NCBI GenBank assembly: GCA_041664965.1
Contig: JBAYJT010000003.1
Span: 1 to 59,308, forward strand
Length of the DNA stretch: 59,308 nt
From: JBAYJT01 sp041664965
GTDB lineage: Bacteria; Pseudomonadota; Gammaproteobacteria; UBA9339
Reading direction: 5' to 3'
In this document: positions 30,859 through 38,493 of the stretch, one piece after another
Layout: each line of letters begins with the position of its first letter
How positions within the stretch are numbered: the stretch's first letter is position 1
The notes under the pieces: generated by a model
Databases searched by the model: none
What the model was told of the DNA's origin: nothing
What the model saw: only the letters and a program-made list of their open reading frames with translations
Translations under genes and position numbers: made by a program

Positions 30859-31839
30859 ATGAATAACAACAATCAGATAGTTCCTATAAAAGATATTCAG
30901 AGCATGATTTTTACTATTCGCGGTGTTCAGGTGATGATTGACAATGATTTGGCGTTTGTTTATGAAGTTGAGACTAAGGCTCTTAATCAGGCTGTAAAAA
31001 GAAATATCGATCGGTTTCCTCCAGCGTTTAGGTTTCAACTTACTGATCAAGAAAAAGAAGAACTGGTCACAAATTGTGACCAGTTCAAGAATTTTAAGCG
31101 TTCAACTAGTATTGGTGCCAAAAGAAAAGAACCGGTCGCAATTTGCGACCGGTTTAAATATTTAAAGCATTCCTCTGTCAATCCTTATGTCTTTACCGAA
31201 CAAGGAGTTTCGATGCTTTCGGCGGTGCTTCGTAGTGATACTGCTGTTAAGGTCAGTATCAAAATCATCAATGCTTTTGTGGAAATGCGGCGCTTTATTC
31301 AACGTAACTCTGGTGTTTTTGTTAGATTGGACTCATTGGAACGTCGCCAAATTGCATTTGAATCCGAAACAGAGAAAAACTTTGAGAAAGTATTTGATGC
31401 ATTTGAAGCAGGTGAGCCAATAAAACAAGGTATTTTTTACAATGGTCAGATATATGATGCCTATATTTTTGCGGCTGATCTTATTCGAAACGCTAAAAAA
31501 TCTCTGATCCTAATCGATAATTATGTGGATGATTCTGTTTTAACGCTACTTAGCAAGCGAAAGAAAGATGTTTCAGTAAAAATATACACAAGTACTATTT
31601 CTAAGCAGCTTGCATTGGATATAAAAAAACATAATGCACAATATCCCATTATTGCAATTGAGGTTTTCTGCGAAGCGCACGATCGTTTTCTAATTGTTGA
31701 CGAAAAAGATATTTATCACATAGGGGCATCGCTTAAAGATCTTGGTAAAAAATGGTTTGCTTTTTCAAAGTTTGAATTGGGTGCGATGGAAATGCTAAAA
31801 AAACTGCATATAAAAAATAAGAATATGTCAATACCGTAA
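30859..31839 (+). CDS. ORF6N domain protein with PLD-like C-terminal domain
   Basis: This 326-aa protein has residues 8-60 as the ORF6N DNA-binding domain (MIFTIRGVQVMIDNDLAFVY, then RNIDRFPPAFRFQLT). It continues with a direct repeat: ELVTNCDQFKNFKRSTS at 68-84 and EPVAICDRFKYLKHSSV at 91-107, both encoded by DNA palindromes. The conserved NPYVFTEQGVSMLSAVLRS follows. The C-terminal third (about 190-320) looks like a phospholipase D-superfamily fold (YDAYIFAADLIRNAKKSLIL, then HDRFLIVDEKDIYHIGASLK). ORF6N proteins are phage-derived, with presumed DNA binding. The stop codon and last residues (NMSIP) come from the 68-bp repeat. Autoregulation through the palindromes is an inference. Confidence 0.9.
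   Translation: MNNNNQIVPIKDIQSMIFTIRGVQVMIDNDLAFVYEVETKALNQAVKRNIDRFPPAFRFQLTDQEKEELVTNCDQFKNFKRSTSIGAKRKEPVAICDRFKYLKHSSVNPYVFTEQGVSMLSAVLRSDTAVKVSIKIINAFVEMRRFIQRNSGVFVRLDSLERRQIAFESETEKNFEKVFDAFEAGEPIKQGIFYNGQIYDAYIFAADLIRNAKKSLILIDNYVDDSVLTLLSKRKKDVSVKIYTSTISKQLALDIKKHNAQYPIIAIEVFCEAHDRFLIVDEKDIYHIGASLKDLGKKWFAFSKFELGAMEMLKKLHIKNKNMSIP
31060..31086. repeat. first palindrome inside the ORF6N gene
   Basis: Arms GAACTGGTCACAA and TTGTGACCAGTTC flank one A. They encode residues 68-76 (ELVTNCDQF). Confidence 0.95.
31130..31154. repeat. second palindrome inside the ORF6N gene
   Basis: Arms AACCGGTCGCAA and TTGCGACCGGTT flank one T. They encode residues 91-99 (EPVAICDRF). Relative to the first palindrome, base changes in one arm are matched in the other, so symmetry is kept. 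Confidence 0.95.
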
Positions 31840-31891
31840 AAATCACGGTATTGCGCGATATTTATTGACGAGTGACAATGCAATTTTTCTT
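31824..31891. repeat. 68-bp direct repeat, copy 2
   Basis: TATGTCAATACCGT, AAAAATC, ACGGTATTGCGCGATATT and TATTGACGAGTGACAATGC, ending AATTTTTCTT. It is identical to 32718-32785. AATACCGT/ACGGTATT forms a hairpin. It supplies the ORF6N stop codon. Confidence 0.95.
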
Positions 31892-31914
31892 ATTAGTAGT
31901 TGCATATTATTTTT

Positions 31915-32686
31915 ATGACAAATCAAAATTTACAAAACAATCCAAAATCATTGGTAGCTGATGAGCGTATTGATGCTTTGTATAAAAGCATTGCAGGTTA
32001 TTTGCATCGTGCGCAACATAATATTTTATGCTCCATTAATATCGAACAAGTAAAAGCTTATTGGTTGATAGGTAGAGACATAGTTGAGGAAGAGCAGAGG
32101 GGAAGAAAAAAAGCAAAATACGGTATTTTTTTACTCCAAGAAATTTCTTCACGTTTAAGCAAGGAATTTGGTAGGGGTTTTAGTGTTGATACTCTAGAAC
32201 GTGCTAGAAAATTTTATTTACTGTACTCGCGTATTTCGCATCAAAAATCCGCCGCGGTGCGGCGGAAATTACAACCCCCTGATTTTAGTAGAAATTTAGG
32301 TTGGATCCATTATCGTGCACTGATTTGAGAGGAATGGAAAGCATTTTTATTGCGATTTGGTTTTTTATCATACTATATTGAAAGCATATATTTTGATTGA
32401 CCTAAAGACTAAAGAGTTGTCGCATGCTGATTTGGGGCAAATGCAGCTTTATGTGAATTATTTTGATATGGATGTCAAGGAAGCCAATGATAATCCAACT
32501 ATTGGTTTGATTTTGTGTGCGCAAAAAAACAAGAAAATGGTTAAGTATTTTATGGGAGATAAAACAAAAAACATATTTGCTAGTAAGTATCAGTTTAAAC
32601 TACCTACTGAGCAAGAGTTGGAAGAGGAATTGAGACGTGGGATTAAAGAAATTAAATATCATTTAGAACATCCAGAGGGTAATTAA
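31915..32686 (+). pseudogene. DUF1016 (YhcG-type PDDEXK nuclease) gene with internal deletion
   Basis: The first part (ATG 31915 to TGA 32328) encodes the DUF1016 N-terminal domain (VKAYWLIGRDIVEEEQRG, LLQEISSRLSKEFGRGFS, then NLGWIHYRALI). It then stops, and another frame resumes at RNGKHFYCDLVFYHTILKAY. That frame runs through LIDLKTKELSHADLGQMQLY to the end at 32686 and carries the PDDEXK-like core. In intact homologues roughly 100 or more residues lie between these parts, so a deletion with a frameshift has removed the middle. A separate start for the 3' part (ATG 32357 in the track frame) lacks a ribosome site. YhcG-like nucleases are tied to recombination and phage defence. Confidence 0.85.
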
Positions 32687-32717
32687 GTCATAAACTCAGT
32701 GTTTATCAGTGTTTGCT

Positions 32718-32785
32718 TATGTCAATACCGTAAAAATCACGGTATTGCGCGATATTTATTGACGAGTGACAATGCAATTTTTCTT
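32718..32785. repeat. 68-bp direct repeat, copy 3
   Basis: Exact copy of 31824-31891, ending 20 bp before the pilA ATG. Both copies flank the broken DUF1016 gene. Confidence 0.95.
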
Positions 32786-32805
32786 GAAAATTATAGGAGA
32801 AATTT

Positions 32806-33228
32806 ATGCATTGTTATTACACTAAGGGTTTTACCCTTCTCGAACTTTTAATTGCTATCACAATTATTGGAATTTTGGTTGCAGTTGCAGTCCCCTCTTA
32901 TCAAAGTTATACAAGGCGAGCTCATTACACCGAGGTTGTGCAAGCTGCGGCGCCTTATAAATTGGGTGTTGAGGAGTGTTATCAAATGACCGCTGATTTA
33001 TCAACTTGCCAAAGCGGACAAAATGGCGTGCCGATCGACGTCGCTCTGGGGCAGGGCGCTGGTATTATCGATAGCATTACAACATCTAGTGGAAAAATCA
33101 CTTTAACTCCACGCGACAAATTTGGCATTAAAGCTGACGATACTTACATTTTGACGCCAACAGTCAGCACTGATCGACTTACTTGGGCCAGCAGCGGTGG
33201 AGCTGTGTCGAAGGGTTATGCCAACTAG
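32806..33228 (+). CDS. pilA: type IV pilin PilA
   Basis: This is a 140-aa prepilin with a short leader ending in Gly: HCYYTKG, then FTLLELLIAITIIGILVAVA, with the invariant Glu5 of the mature pilin. The rest is a short globular domain with two cysteines (EECYQMTADLSTCQ) that could form a disulfide. Prepilin peptidase (PilD) would cut after the Gly; that gene is not here. TAGGAGA precedes the ATG. The region just upstream is occupied by the hairpin repeat, so the native promoter may have been displaced. pilC overlaps its end by 11 bp. Confidence 0.95.
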   Translation: MHCYYTKGFTLLELLIAITIIGILVAVAVPSYQSYTRRAHYTEVVQAAAPYKLGVEECYQMTADLSTCQSGQNGVPIDVALGQGAGIIDSITTSSGKITLTPRDKFGIKADDTYILTPTVSTDRLTWASSGGAVSKGYAN

Positions 33229-34456
33229 AAAGGTTTATTTTTGGTATGGTATTGATTCAGATGGCAAGCAAGTTTTAGGGGAATTGTCGGCGCGAAATTT
33301 GGCTGAAGTGAAAATAGCTCTTGAGGCAAAACATATTTTGCCTTTGCGCGTAACTAAGGCGAAATCTAGCGAGAGTGTTTTTAAAATTGCGTTTAGCATG
33401 TTTCGTAATTTTAGATCTCGGGCACTTCCCCAAAAAATTCTGCGCGATTTTATGCAAGAATTGGCAACCTTAGTGAATGCCTCAATTCCATTGGTCTCGG
33501 CACTTGCTATTATGGAAAAAAGCGCTGCCGAAGTGAATTTAAAAGCTCTTATTGCAGAGATTAAACATAAAATCGAACGCGGCGAATCTTTAAGTTCAGT
33601 TTTGTGCCAATATTCCAAATATTTTGATGCGTTATTTTGCGGTTTGATCAAGGTCGGAGAAGAGTCCGGCACGCTAGATCAAATGCTTACTTACTTGGCA
33701 AAATATCAAAGTAAAATCGCGGAAGACAAAAGGTGTCTTAAGAAAATATTGCTTTATCCATGCTTGGTCTTGAGTTTTGCTTTAATAATCACTGCTGCTT
33801 TGCTCATTTTTGTTATTCCAGAATTGCAAAATATGTTCGCTAACTTTGGGGCAGTTTTACCTCTTTACACTAGGTGTATTATAGCATTAGCGCATGCTTT
33901 GCGAAGTTATGGCTGGATTTTTTTGCTTTTTATTGCGTCTTTTGTAGTTTGTTTTGTTCAGCTAAAGAAAAGGAATCTAATTTTTGCCTTTTTTCTAGAT
34001 AACTTGGTGCTTCGTTTACCATATTTCGGCGAGATTTTTAGTAAAATTTATATATCCCGCATTGCACGTGTTTTGGCTATTACATTTCCCGCAGGGCTTC
34101 CGCTGCAAGAAGCGTTAGATCTTGTTGTAGAAATTATTCCCAATGTTGTTTACAAAAATGGCTTAAAGGGTGTACGCGACGCGCTGCTTCGTGGTGAATC
34201 CATTTCCGATGCTTTCACTAGAAGCGATCTTTTTTCTCCTCGAGTTTTAGAGCTTGTTGCAATAGGCGCCGAGTCTGGTTCTCTTGACGCTATGTTTCAT
34301 AAAATCACCTGTTTTTATGACGAAGAAATTAGTTACAAAGTTTCTACCTTGCAAACCGTCTTGGAGCCAGTAATCATGCTGGTTTTGGGTGTTTTGATTG
34401 GTGGAATTGTTATTGGTATGTATTTGCCTATTTTTCAATTGGGGAAAGTTATGTAG
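33218..34456 (+). CDS. pilC: type IV pilus inner-membrane platform protein PilC
   Basis: The 412-aa polytopic protein has two T2SS-F domains: LRDFMQELATLVNASIPLVS, then LCQYSKYFDALFCGLIKVGE and ESGTLDQML; and IARVLAITFPAGLPLQEALD, then LVAIGAESGSLDAMF. Three membrane segments lie at about 170-200, 220-245 and 375-400. ATG 33218 follows AAGGG and overlaps pilA; the frame extends to GTG 33197. The assembly ATPase pilB, usually between them, is missing from this locus, so other pilus genes must be elsewhere or the system is reduced. Confidence 0.93.
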   Translation: MPTRKVYFWYGIDSDGKQVLGELSARNLAEVKIALEAKHILPLRVTKAKSSESVFKIAFSMFRNFRSRALPQKILRDFMQELATLVNASIPLVSALAIMEKSAAEVNLKALIAEIKHKIERGESLSSVLCQYSKYFDALFCGLIKVGEESGTLDQMLTYLAKYQSKIAEDKRCLKKILLYPCLVLSFALIITAALLIFVIPELQNMFANFGAVLPLYTRCIIALAHALRSYGWIFLLFIASFVVCFVQLKKRNLIFAFFLDNLVLRLPYFGEIFSKIYISRIARVLAITFPAGLPLQEALDLVVEIIPNVVYKNGLKGVRDALLRGESISDAFTRSDLFSPRVLELVAIGAESGSLDAMFHKITCFYDEEISYKVSTLQTVLEPVIMLVLGVLIGGIVIGMYLPIFQLGKVM

Positions 34457-34480
34457 AGACGCGATTCATCGCGTCTTTTT
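34457..34480 (+). terminator. terminator after pilC
   Basis: AGACGCGAT and ATCGCGTCT around TC, followed by TTTT. The same palindrome (AGACGCGATTAATCGCGTCT) ends the 510-aa effector-like gene at 45620, so it may be a repeat recruited as a terminator. Confidence 0.75.
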
Positions 34481-34497
34481 ATTGAATGTTTTTGATG

Positions 34498-34538
34498 TTG
34501 AATGACTCAAGTTGAATGATTCAAGTTGAATGATTCAA
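34498..34538. repeat. 14-bp tandem repeat, nearly three units
   Basis: TTGAATGACTCAAG, TTGAATGATTCAAG, TTGAATGATTCAA. Short tandem array in the pilC-tauE spacer. Confidence 0.9.
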
Positions 34539-34632
34539 CGTGACGCGATATGATTTTTATAGATTCTGGCGACCTCGTAAAGGTTCTTGATCACCTTGAA
34601 TATGTTAATTTTATAGCGAACAATAGGATTGG

Positions 34633-34682
34633 TTTTAAAAATATAACACTTTGATTTTAAAGGAAAACCCGTAGACATGTTT
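34633..34682 (-). repeat. ~50-bp core repeat, copy H
   Basis: On the plus strand: AAAAATATAACACTTTGATT, TTAAAGGAAAACCCG, TAGACATGTT. AT arms of the same composite follow at 34854-34912, beyond an inserted MITE. Confidence 0.85.
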
Positions 34683-34690
34683 GGGGGAAT

Positions 34691-34844
34691 GGCTTTGTTG
34701 AATAAATGGTAAAAAACTAAATTTTGTTTGGTAGCCGCAGGCTTTAGCCTGCGATAAGATTTTGAATATTGTTGAATTTTTAAACGCAGGCTAAAGCCTG
34801 CGGCTACCGACCATGATAAAAACATGGATTTATTCAACAAAGCC
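34691..34844. mobile_element. 154-bp IS903-type MITE
   Basis: The ends GGCTTTGTTGAATAAAT and ATTTATTCAACAAAGCC are inverted repeats matching the 18-bp ends of IS903 (IS5 family). A 9-bp target duplication, TGGGGGAAT, flanks it (34682-34690 and 34845-34853), the length known for IS903. It encodes no transposase. Inside is a large inverted repeat (GGTAGCCGCAGGCTTTAGCC at about 34730 and its complement ending 34808). It would need a transposase supplied in trans. Confidence 0.9.
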
Positions 34845-34853
34845 TGGGGGAAT

Positions 34854-34912
34854 TATAAATTATGAATGATAAATGTTCATAAATTCATAATTCATAACTC
34901 ATAATTTTTCTT
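34854..34912. repeat. AT-rich arms of composite copy H
   Basis: ATTATAAATTATGAATGAT and then ATTCATAATTCATAACTCAT, separated by about 10 bp. Without the MITE this arm would join directly to core copy H, as at copy E. Confidence 0.8.
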
Positions 34913-34928
34913 CTCTTAATTATCGCAT

Positions 34929-35729
34929 ATGACTATAAAACCAACTACCAATCTTTATCAATACACAATCTCCACTTTAAGCGGTCTTGTTATCGGTTTC
35001 TTTTCCGGTCTCATAGGCGTTGGCGGCGGGGAGTTTCGTTTGCCGATTTTGTTGGCCGTTTTAAAATTACCAATTCTGTTTGCAACTGCGACAAACTTAA
35101 TTATCGGACTTTTGGTTTCTGGAACCACACTGGTTTTGCGCTTTCCGCTTTTAACGCACGAGGCATGGCTTATTGTTTTGGCCATGAGCATCTTTTCTAT
35201 CATTGGCGGCTATTTTGGATCTTATTTGACGGGAAAGATCAAAGTTAGAGTTTTAACGTATTGCCTTTGCATTTTCTTAGCTTTAGTTGGACTGAAGATG
35301 CTTTTGACACCCTTTTTGCCGCTAAAACTTGTTTTTGGTAGCGGATTTTCTTTGCCACTTAATCTAATTTTATTGAGTCTTGCTGGATTTTTTATTGGTA
35401 TTATATCTGGCTTATTTGGCGTTGCAGGCGGCGAATTTCGCATTCCAGTTTTGATGTTTCTCTTTGCCTTGCCAATTAAATTAAGCGGGACGATAAGTTC
35501 AGCCGTAGCTGTTGCAACGCAGATAGGCAGTCTTTCTAAACGTATTCAACTTCGTCATGTAAATAAAAATAGTTGGAAAATCGCGCTTAGTATGGGAATT
35601 ACGTCGATTTTGGGTTCTGCACTTGGCGCTAAGCTGATGTTTTTCTGTAATGAAAAGCTTTTGGAGGCTATACTAGGATTGGTTTTGCTCGGTGCGGCTT
35701 TGGCATTGCTTAAACACCGTCAACACTAA
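34929..35729 (+). CDS. TauE/SafE-family membrane transporter
   Basis: The 266-aa protein has about eight membrane helices arranged as two homologous halves. Each half carries the family repeat: GFFSGLIGVGGGEFRLPILL at residues about 23-42 and GIISGLFGVAGGEFRIPVLM at about 157-176. Members export sulfite, sulfoacetate or other small anions; the substrate here cannot be judged. ATG 34929 has no strong ribosome site. It stands alone between repeat blocks and the effector-like genes. Confidence 0.9.
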   Translation: MTIKPTTNLYQYTISTLSGLVIGFFSGLIGVGGGEFRLPILLAVLKLPILFATATNLIIGLLVSGTTLVLRFPLLTHEAWLIVLAMSIFSIIGGYFGSYLTGKIKVRVLTYCLCIFLALVGLKMLLTPFLPLKLVFGSGFSLPLNLILLSLAGFFIGIISGLFGVAGGEFRIPVLMFLFALPIKLSGTISSAVAVATQIGSLSKRIQLRHVNKNSWKIALSMGITSILGSALGAKLMFFCNEKLLEAILGLVLLGAALALLKHRQH

Positions 35730-35759
35730 ATTTAAAAATCTTATTTATTTCACACTATC

Positions 35760-35780
35760 TTAAGTTTCACGTGCTATAAT
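35760..35780 (+). promoter_or_regulatory. promoter of the 807-aa effector-like gene
   Basis: TTAAG (35760-35764), 10 bp, then TATAAT (35775-35780) with TGC just before. This is the same layout as upstream of 6546 and 44035. The leader to the ATG is about 95 bp. Confidence 0.55.
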
Positions 35781-35878
35781 TAACAATAAGAGTGATGTAT
35801 TTGAAATAAAAATAGCAAAAAGGAGTAGTTGTAAGGTCAAAAGGACATTTTTGGCGATTATTTTTTTTGAGGTGATTT

Positions 35879-38302
35879 ATGGCTACTGCAACTCCTGTTC
35901 CTTCCACCGGTACTCAACCGACAGCTTCATCAAAAGTACAATTAGAACTAGCGAAGCAGTTAAAGGCTCTTGAGAATCAAAGAAAGACGGCTTTGGAAGC
36001 AGTATCGTCTAATAATGCTACTCAAGATTATATTCGAGCATTAAACGCATATGAATTGTCGAAGCAGTATCAGGAAAATTTGGTTGCGGTCACACGTGCT
36101 CAGGAATCCACTTATGAGTTCAATAGGGAAGTAGACGAATACATCAAGATTAAGAAACAGCTAGGCGGTACTTTAGGGCATGGGCACTCTCTTACAACAT
36201 CAGAATTGCAAGCACAACTTGGCACTTTGCTGGCCAAAAAACATATTCAGCAATATGCAGATGCTCTTTCTTTTTTGGATAAATATCCCAAAACAGAGGC
36301 ACAAGTTACTGCTCCCAGTTTGGAAAAACTACGTAATACTTTTACTGAGTTAACCAAACCAGGTTTCTTGAGCAGTAGGCCTCTGGGTATGAAAAATATT
36401 ATATCAGCAATGGGGAAATTGTCAGCGGACCTTAGTGCATTAAGTAGTCAATGTTTAAGTGCCTTGTCCGATCCGGAAATAAGAACTTCTTCGAAGCACT
36501 TTGCTCATGTGAGTTGGTTACTAGAGCAGCTAGAAATGCTGCGTAAACCGGCCGAAAAAGAAAGCAAAGGGATTCCAAATAACTCTAAGATTCTAAAAGA
36601 GCTGTCTTCTTTGCCTACTCCGGAATTTGTTTATACAGCTGGTTATACTCCATTTAATCCGCAGCCGAAAACTTATTCAAACGTCTTGAAAGCATATAGT
36701 AATTTGCGTAATTTGATGAGTAAGAATCCTGCGGTTTTCACTGATATTATTAATCAATTTAATAATCTTGCTACGGCAGTTGATACAGCTTTGGTCGACC
36801 CTGAAGTCAAAAATCAAAAACGTCGAGCAGTTCTTATGATGTTACAAGGTAAAATACAGGACTTGAAGGCAAAGTATTCTGAAGTCTTTCCTGCAAAAAA
36901 CACTCGAGAAGCACCGCCAGAGGCGCTTCCACCTGCCGTTTCCAGCAGCGCAAGCGCTTCCGTAACTACTGCAGTAAGCGTAGCTAATTTAGCAGTTGCA
37001 ACAAGCTCTGCTGCGCCGACCGTTTCTATTGCTTCGTCTAGCGCATCGACTTCGACACAGCCTATTCCTGTGCCACAGCCGCAGACACCGCAGCCATCAG
37101 GACCAGTTACATTACAGTCACTAACACCTTCGGCTCGTACTCCTTTAGCCTTTTCGCCAGCGGTGGCTTCTGCTACGGTTATACCTACAACTACTGTATC
37201 GGCCATTACGCCAACTTCTACTGTGCCACAAGCTTATTATGATTTTAAAACATTGGTGGATTTCCAGTTGAGCCAGCCATTGGGCGATAATGGTGATGCT
37301 TTAGGTAAAAAAGTTTGTTCCTTAGGCCACGTAAGTTTAGTAGATGCCATGCAATATCTTTCGAACATCGGGGCTTTAGATCGGGTTATAGAGGTATTAA
37401 AATCAAAAGAATATGAAAATGTATTCCAATCAGAATATGGCTGCCAATTTTGCCAAGTATTTTCTGTGCAAGATCTTGTTAATTTTGAGGACCTTAATAA
37501 GGATCTCGAGGAGTTTAGGAGAATTATATTGATAAGAGCGGTCTCGCAGGAAATTGACAGGAAAAAAGAAGAGTTAAAGCTCCCGTCTCAACTACCTGCT
37601 AGGCCGACACTAGAGAAGCCTCTAGATCCTATAGACAATTTTTTCAATAGTTTTGATTATAATATAGAGCGAAGCAAAGCGACTGGTGATTATCATAAAT
37701 GGATTGATCCTCTTCAGCATAGCTCAGAAGTTAGGAACAGAATAAGCAACCTTTTGCGATCTCTCAAAAATGGTGAGAAAGGTCAAGTTTTTGGAAACAC
37801 TCATGAGTATAGTTATCAGCAATTACACAGTCTTGTTTTAGATTGCAATGATTTGGAGAAACTGAAGAAAATGTTGCTTTATTTATTTACCCGCAGAATG
37901 GAGCAAGTGAAGAAAATGATCAACTTAGATCCAGCGGCAAATAGTACAGATTTAGAGGTGATTCTTTCAACGCTGGGACAATATCAGGAACTAGTAAAAA
38001 AAGAGTGGGAAGAATCGGGTAAAACTAGCACACAAACTGCATCAGGAAGTTATCAACAGATAAATGCAAAACTTCCAGGAAGTAGTGGAGTTAATACTTT
38101 TAACCCTGGTAATGGAACAGTAATAGAAAGCCGGCAATCCAAATCGGTTGTAAATTTACAACAGCATGGACACCACTACGGACACCACCGTCATCATAAA
38201 GGCGGGGTTAAGAAGTCGCTTACAACTGATGGTTTTGGCTCTTCTCCTTCTGATTCTGGCGGAGAGACGCCGCCACCTCGACGAGTAGCGCTTATACAGT
38301 AG
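35879..38302 (+). CDS. large low-complexity protein, candidate effector (807 aa)
   Basis: I do not recognise this family. Residues about 15-330 are mostly helical with coiled-coil potential (SKVQLELAKQLKALENQRKT). Residues about 340-450 are a Pro/Ser/Thr/Ala-rich disordered stretch. About 455-720 are again helical, with cysteines in KKVCSLGH and YGCQFCQVF. The C-terminus holds SGSYQQINAKLP, a His-rich patch (QQHGHHYGHHRHHKGG) and a Pro-rich end (TPPPRRVALIQ). There is no signal peptide or membrane segment. GAGGTGATTT precedes the ATG. The SG-x-x-QQI-x-A-x-LP motif recurs in the next protein. A secreted role is inferred from composition and company. Confidence 0.75.
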   Translation: MATATPVPSTGTQPTASSKVQLELAKQLKALENQRKTALEAVSSNNATQDYIRALNAYELSKQYQENLVAVTRAQESTYEFNREVDEYIKIKKQLGGTLGHGHSLTTSELQAQLGTLLAKKHIQQYADALSFLDKYPKTEAQVTAPSLEKLRNTFTELTKPGFLSSRPLGMKNIISAMGKLSADLSALSSQCLSALSDPEIRTSSKHFAHVSWLLEQLEMLRKPAEKESKGIPNNSKILKELSSLPTPEFVYTAGYTPFNPQPKTYSNVLKAYSNLRNLMSKNPAVFTDIINQFNNLATAVDTALVDPEVKNQKRRAVLMMLQGKIQDLKAKYSEVFPAKNTREAPPEALPPAVSSSASASVTTAVSVANLAVATSSAAPTVSIASSSASTSTQPIPVPQPQTPQPSGPVTLQSLTPSARTPLAFSPAVASATVIPTTTVSAITPTSTVPQAYYDFKTLVDFQLSQPLGDNGDALGKKVCSLGHVSLVDAMQYLSNIGALDRVIEVLKSKEYENVFQSEYGCQFCQVFSVQDLVNFEDLNKDLEEFRRIILIRAVSQEIDRKKEELKLPSQLPARPTLEKPLDPIDNFFNSFDYNIERSKATGDYHKWIDPLQHSSEVRNRISNLLRSLKNGEKGQVFGNTHEYSYQQLHSLVLDCNDLEKLKKMLLYLFTRRMEQVKKMINLDPAANSTDLEVILSTLGQYQELVKKEWEESGKTSTQTASGSYQQINAKLPGSSGVNTFNPGNGTVIESRQSKSVVNLQQHGHHYGHHRHHKGGVKKSLTTDGFGSSPSDSGGETPPPRRVALIQ

Positions 38303-38358
38303 GGAACGGGAGTTAAAGGATTTTAGGTTAAGTAGGTAGTCCTAATATCTAGACCTTA

Positions 38359-38411
38359 ACTTAAAAATATAACGCATTGATTTATAAAGGATTTGTATAG
38401 ACATGTTTTTA
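38359..38411 (-). repeat. ~50-bp core repeat, copy I
   Basis: Plus strand: TTAAAAATATAACGCATTGA, TTTATAAAGGATTTGTA, TAGACATGTTTTTAAG. No arms. It lies between the 807-aa and 1310-aa genes. Confidence 0.8.
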
Positions 38412-38493
38412 AGCCTTTATGGCTTGCCACGGCGAAATGTTGATAGCTAAGCCGGGTAAATTTAAATCTCAACGTTATGTTGAGGAGGTTTTT

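Noticed and set aside
34535..34840. 101-codon minus-strand frame in the pilC-tauE spacer
   Set aside because: It runs through the core repeat and the IS903-type MITE; its peptide is translated repeat sequence and it has no ribosome site.
36814..37206. Antisense frames in the effector-like genes (also 39006-39395 and 44406-44792)
   Set aside because: Products of Ala/Gly/Val-rich sense from reverse reading of Pro/Ser codons; the sense frames have good ribosome sites.
38419..38493. Upstream ATG as start of the 1310-aa protein
   Set aside because: It lies at the edge of a core repeat without a ribosome site, whereas GAGGAGG precedes ATG 38494.
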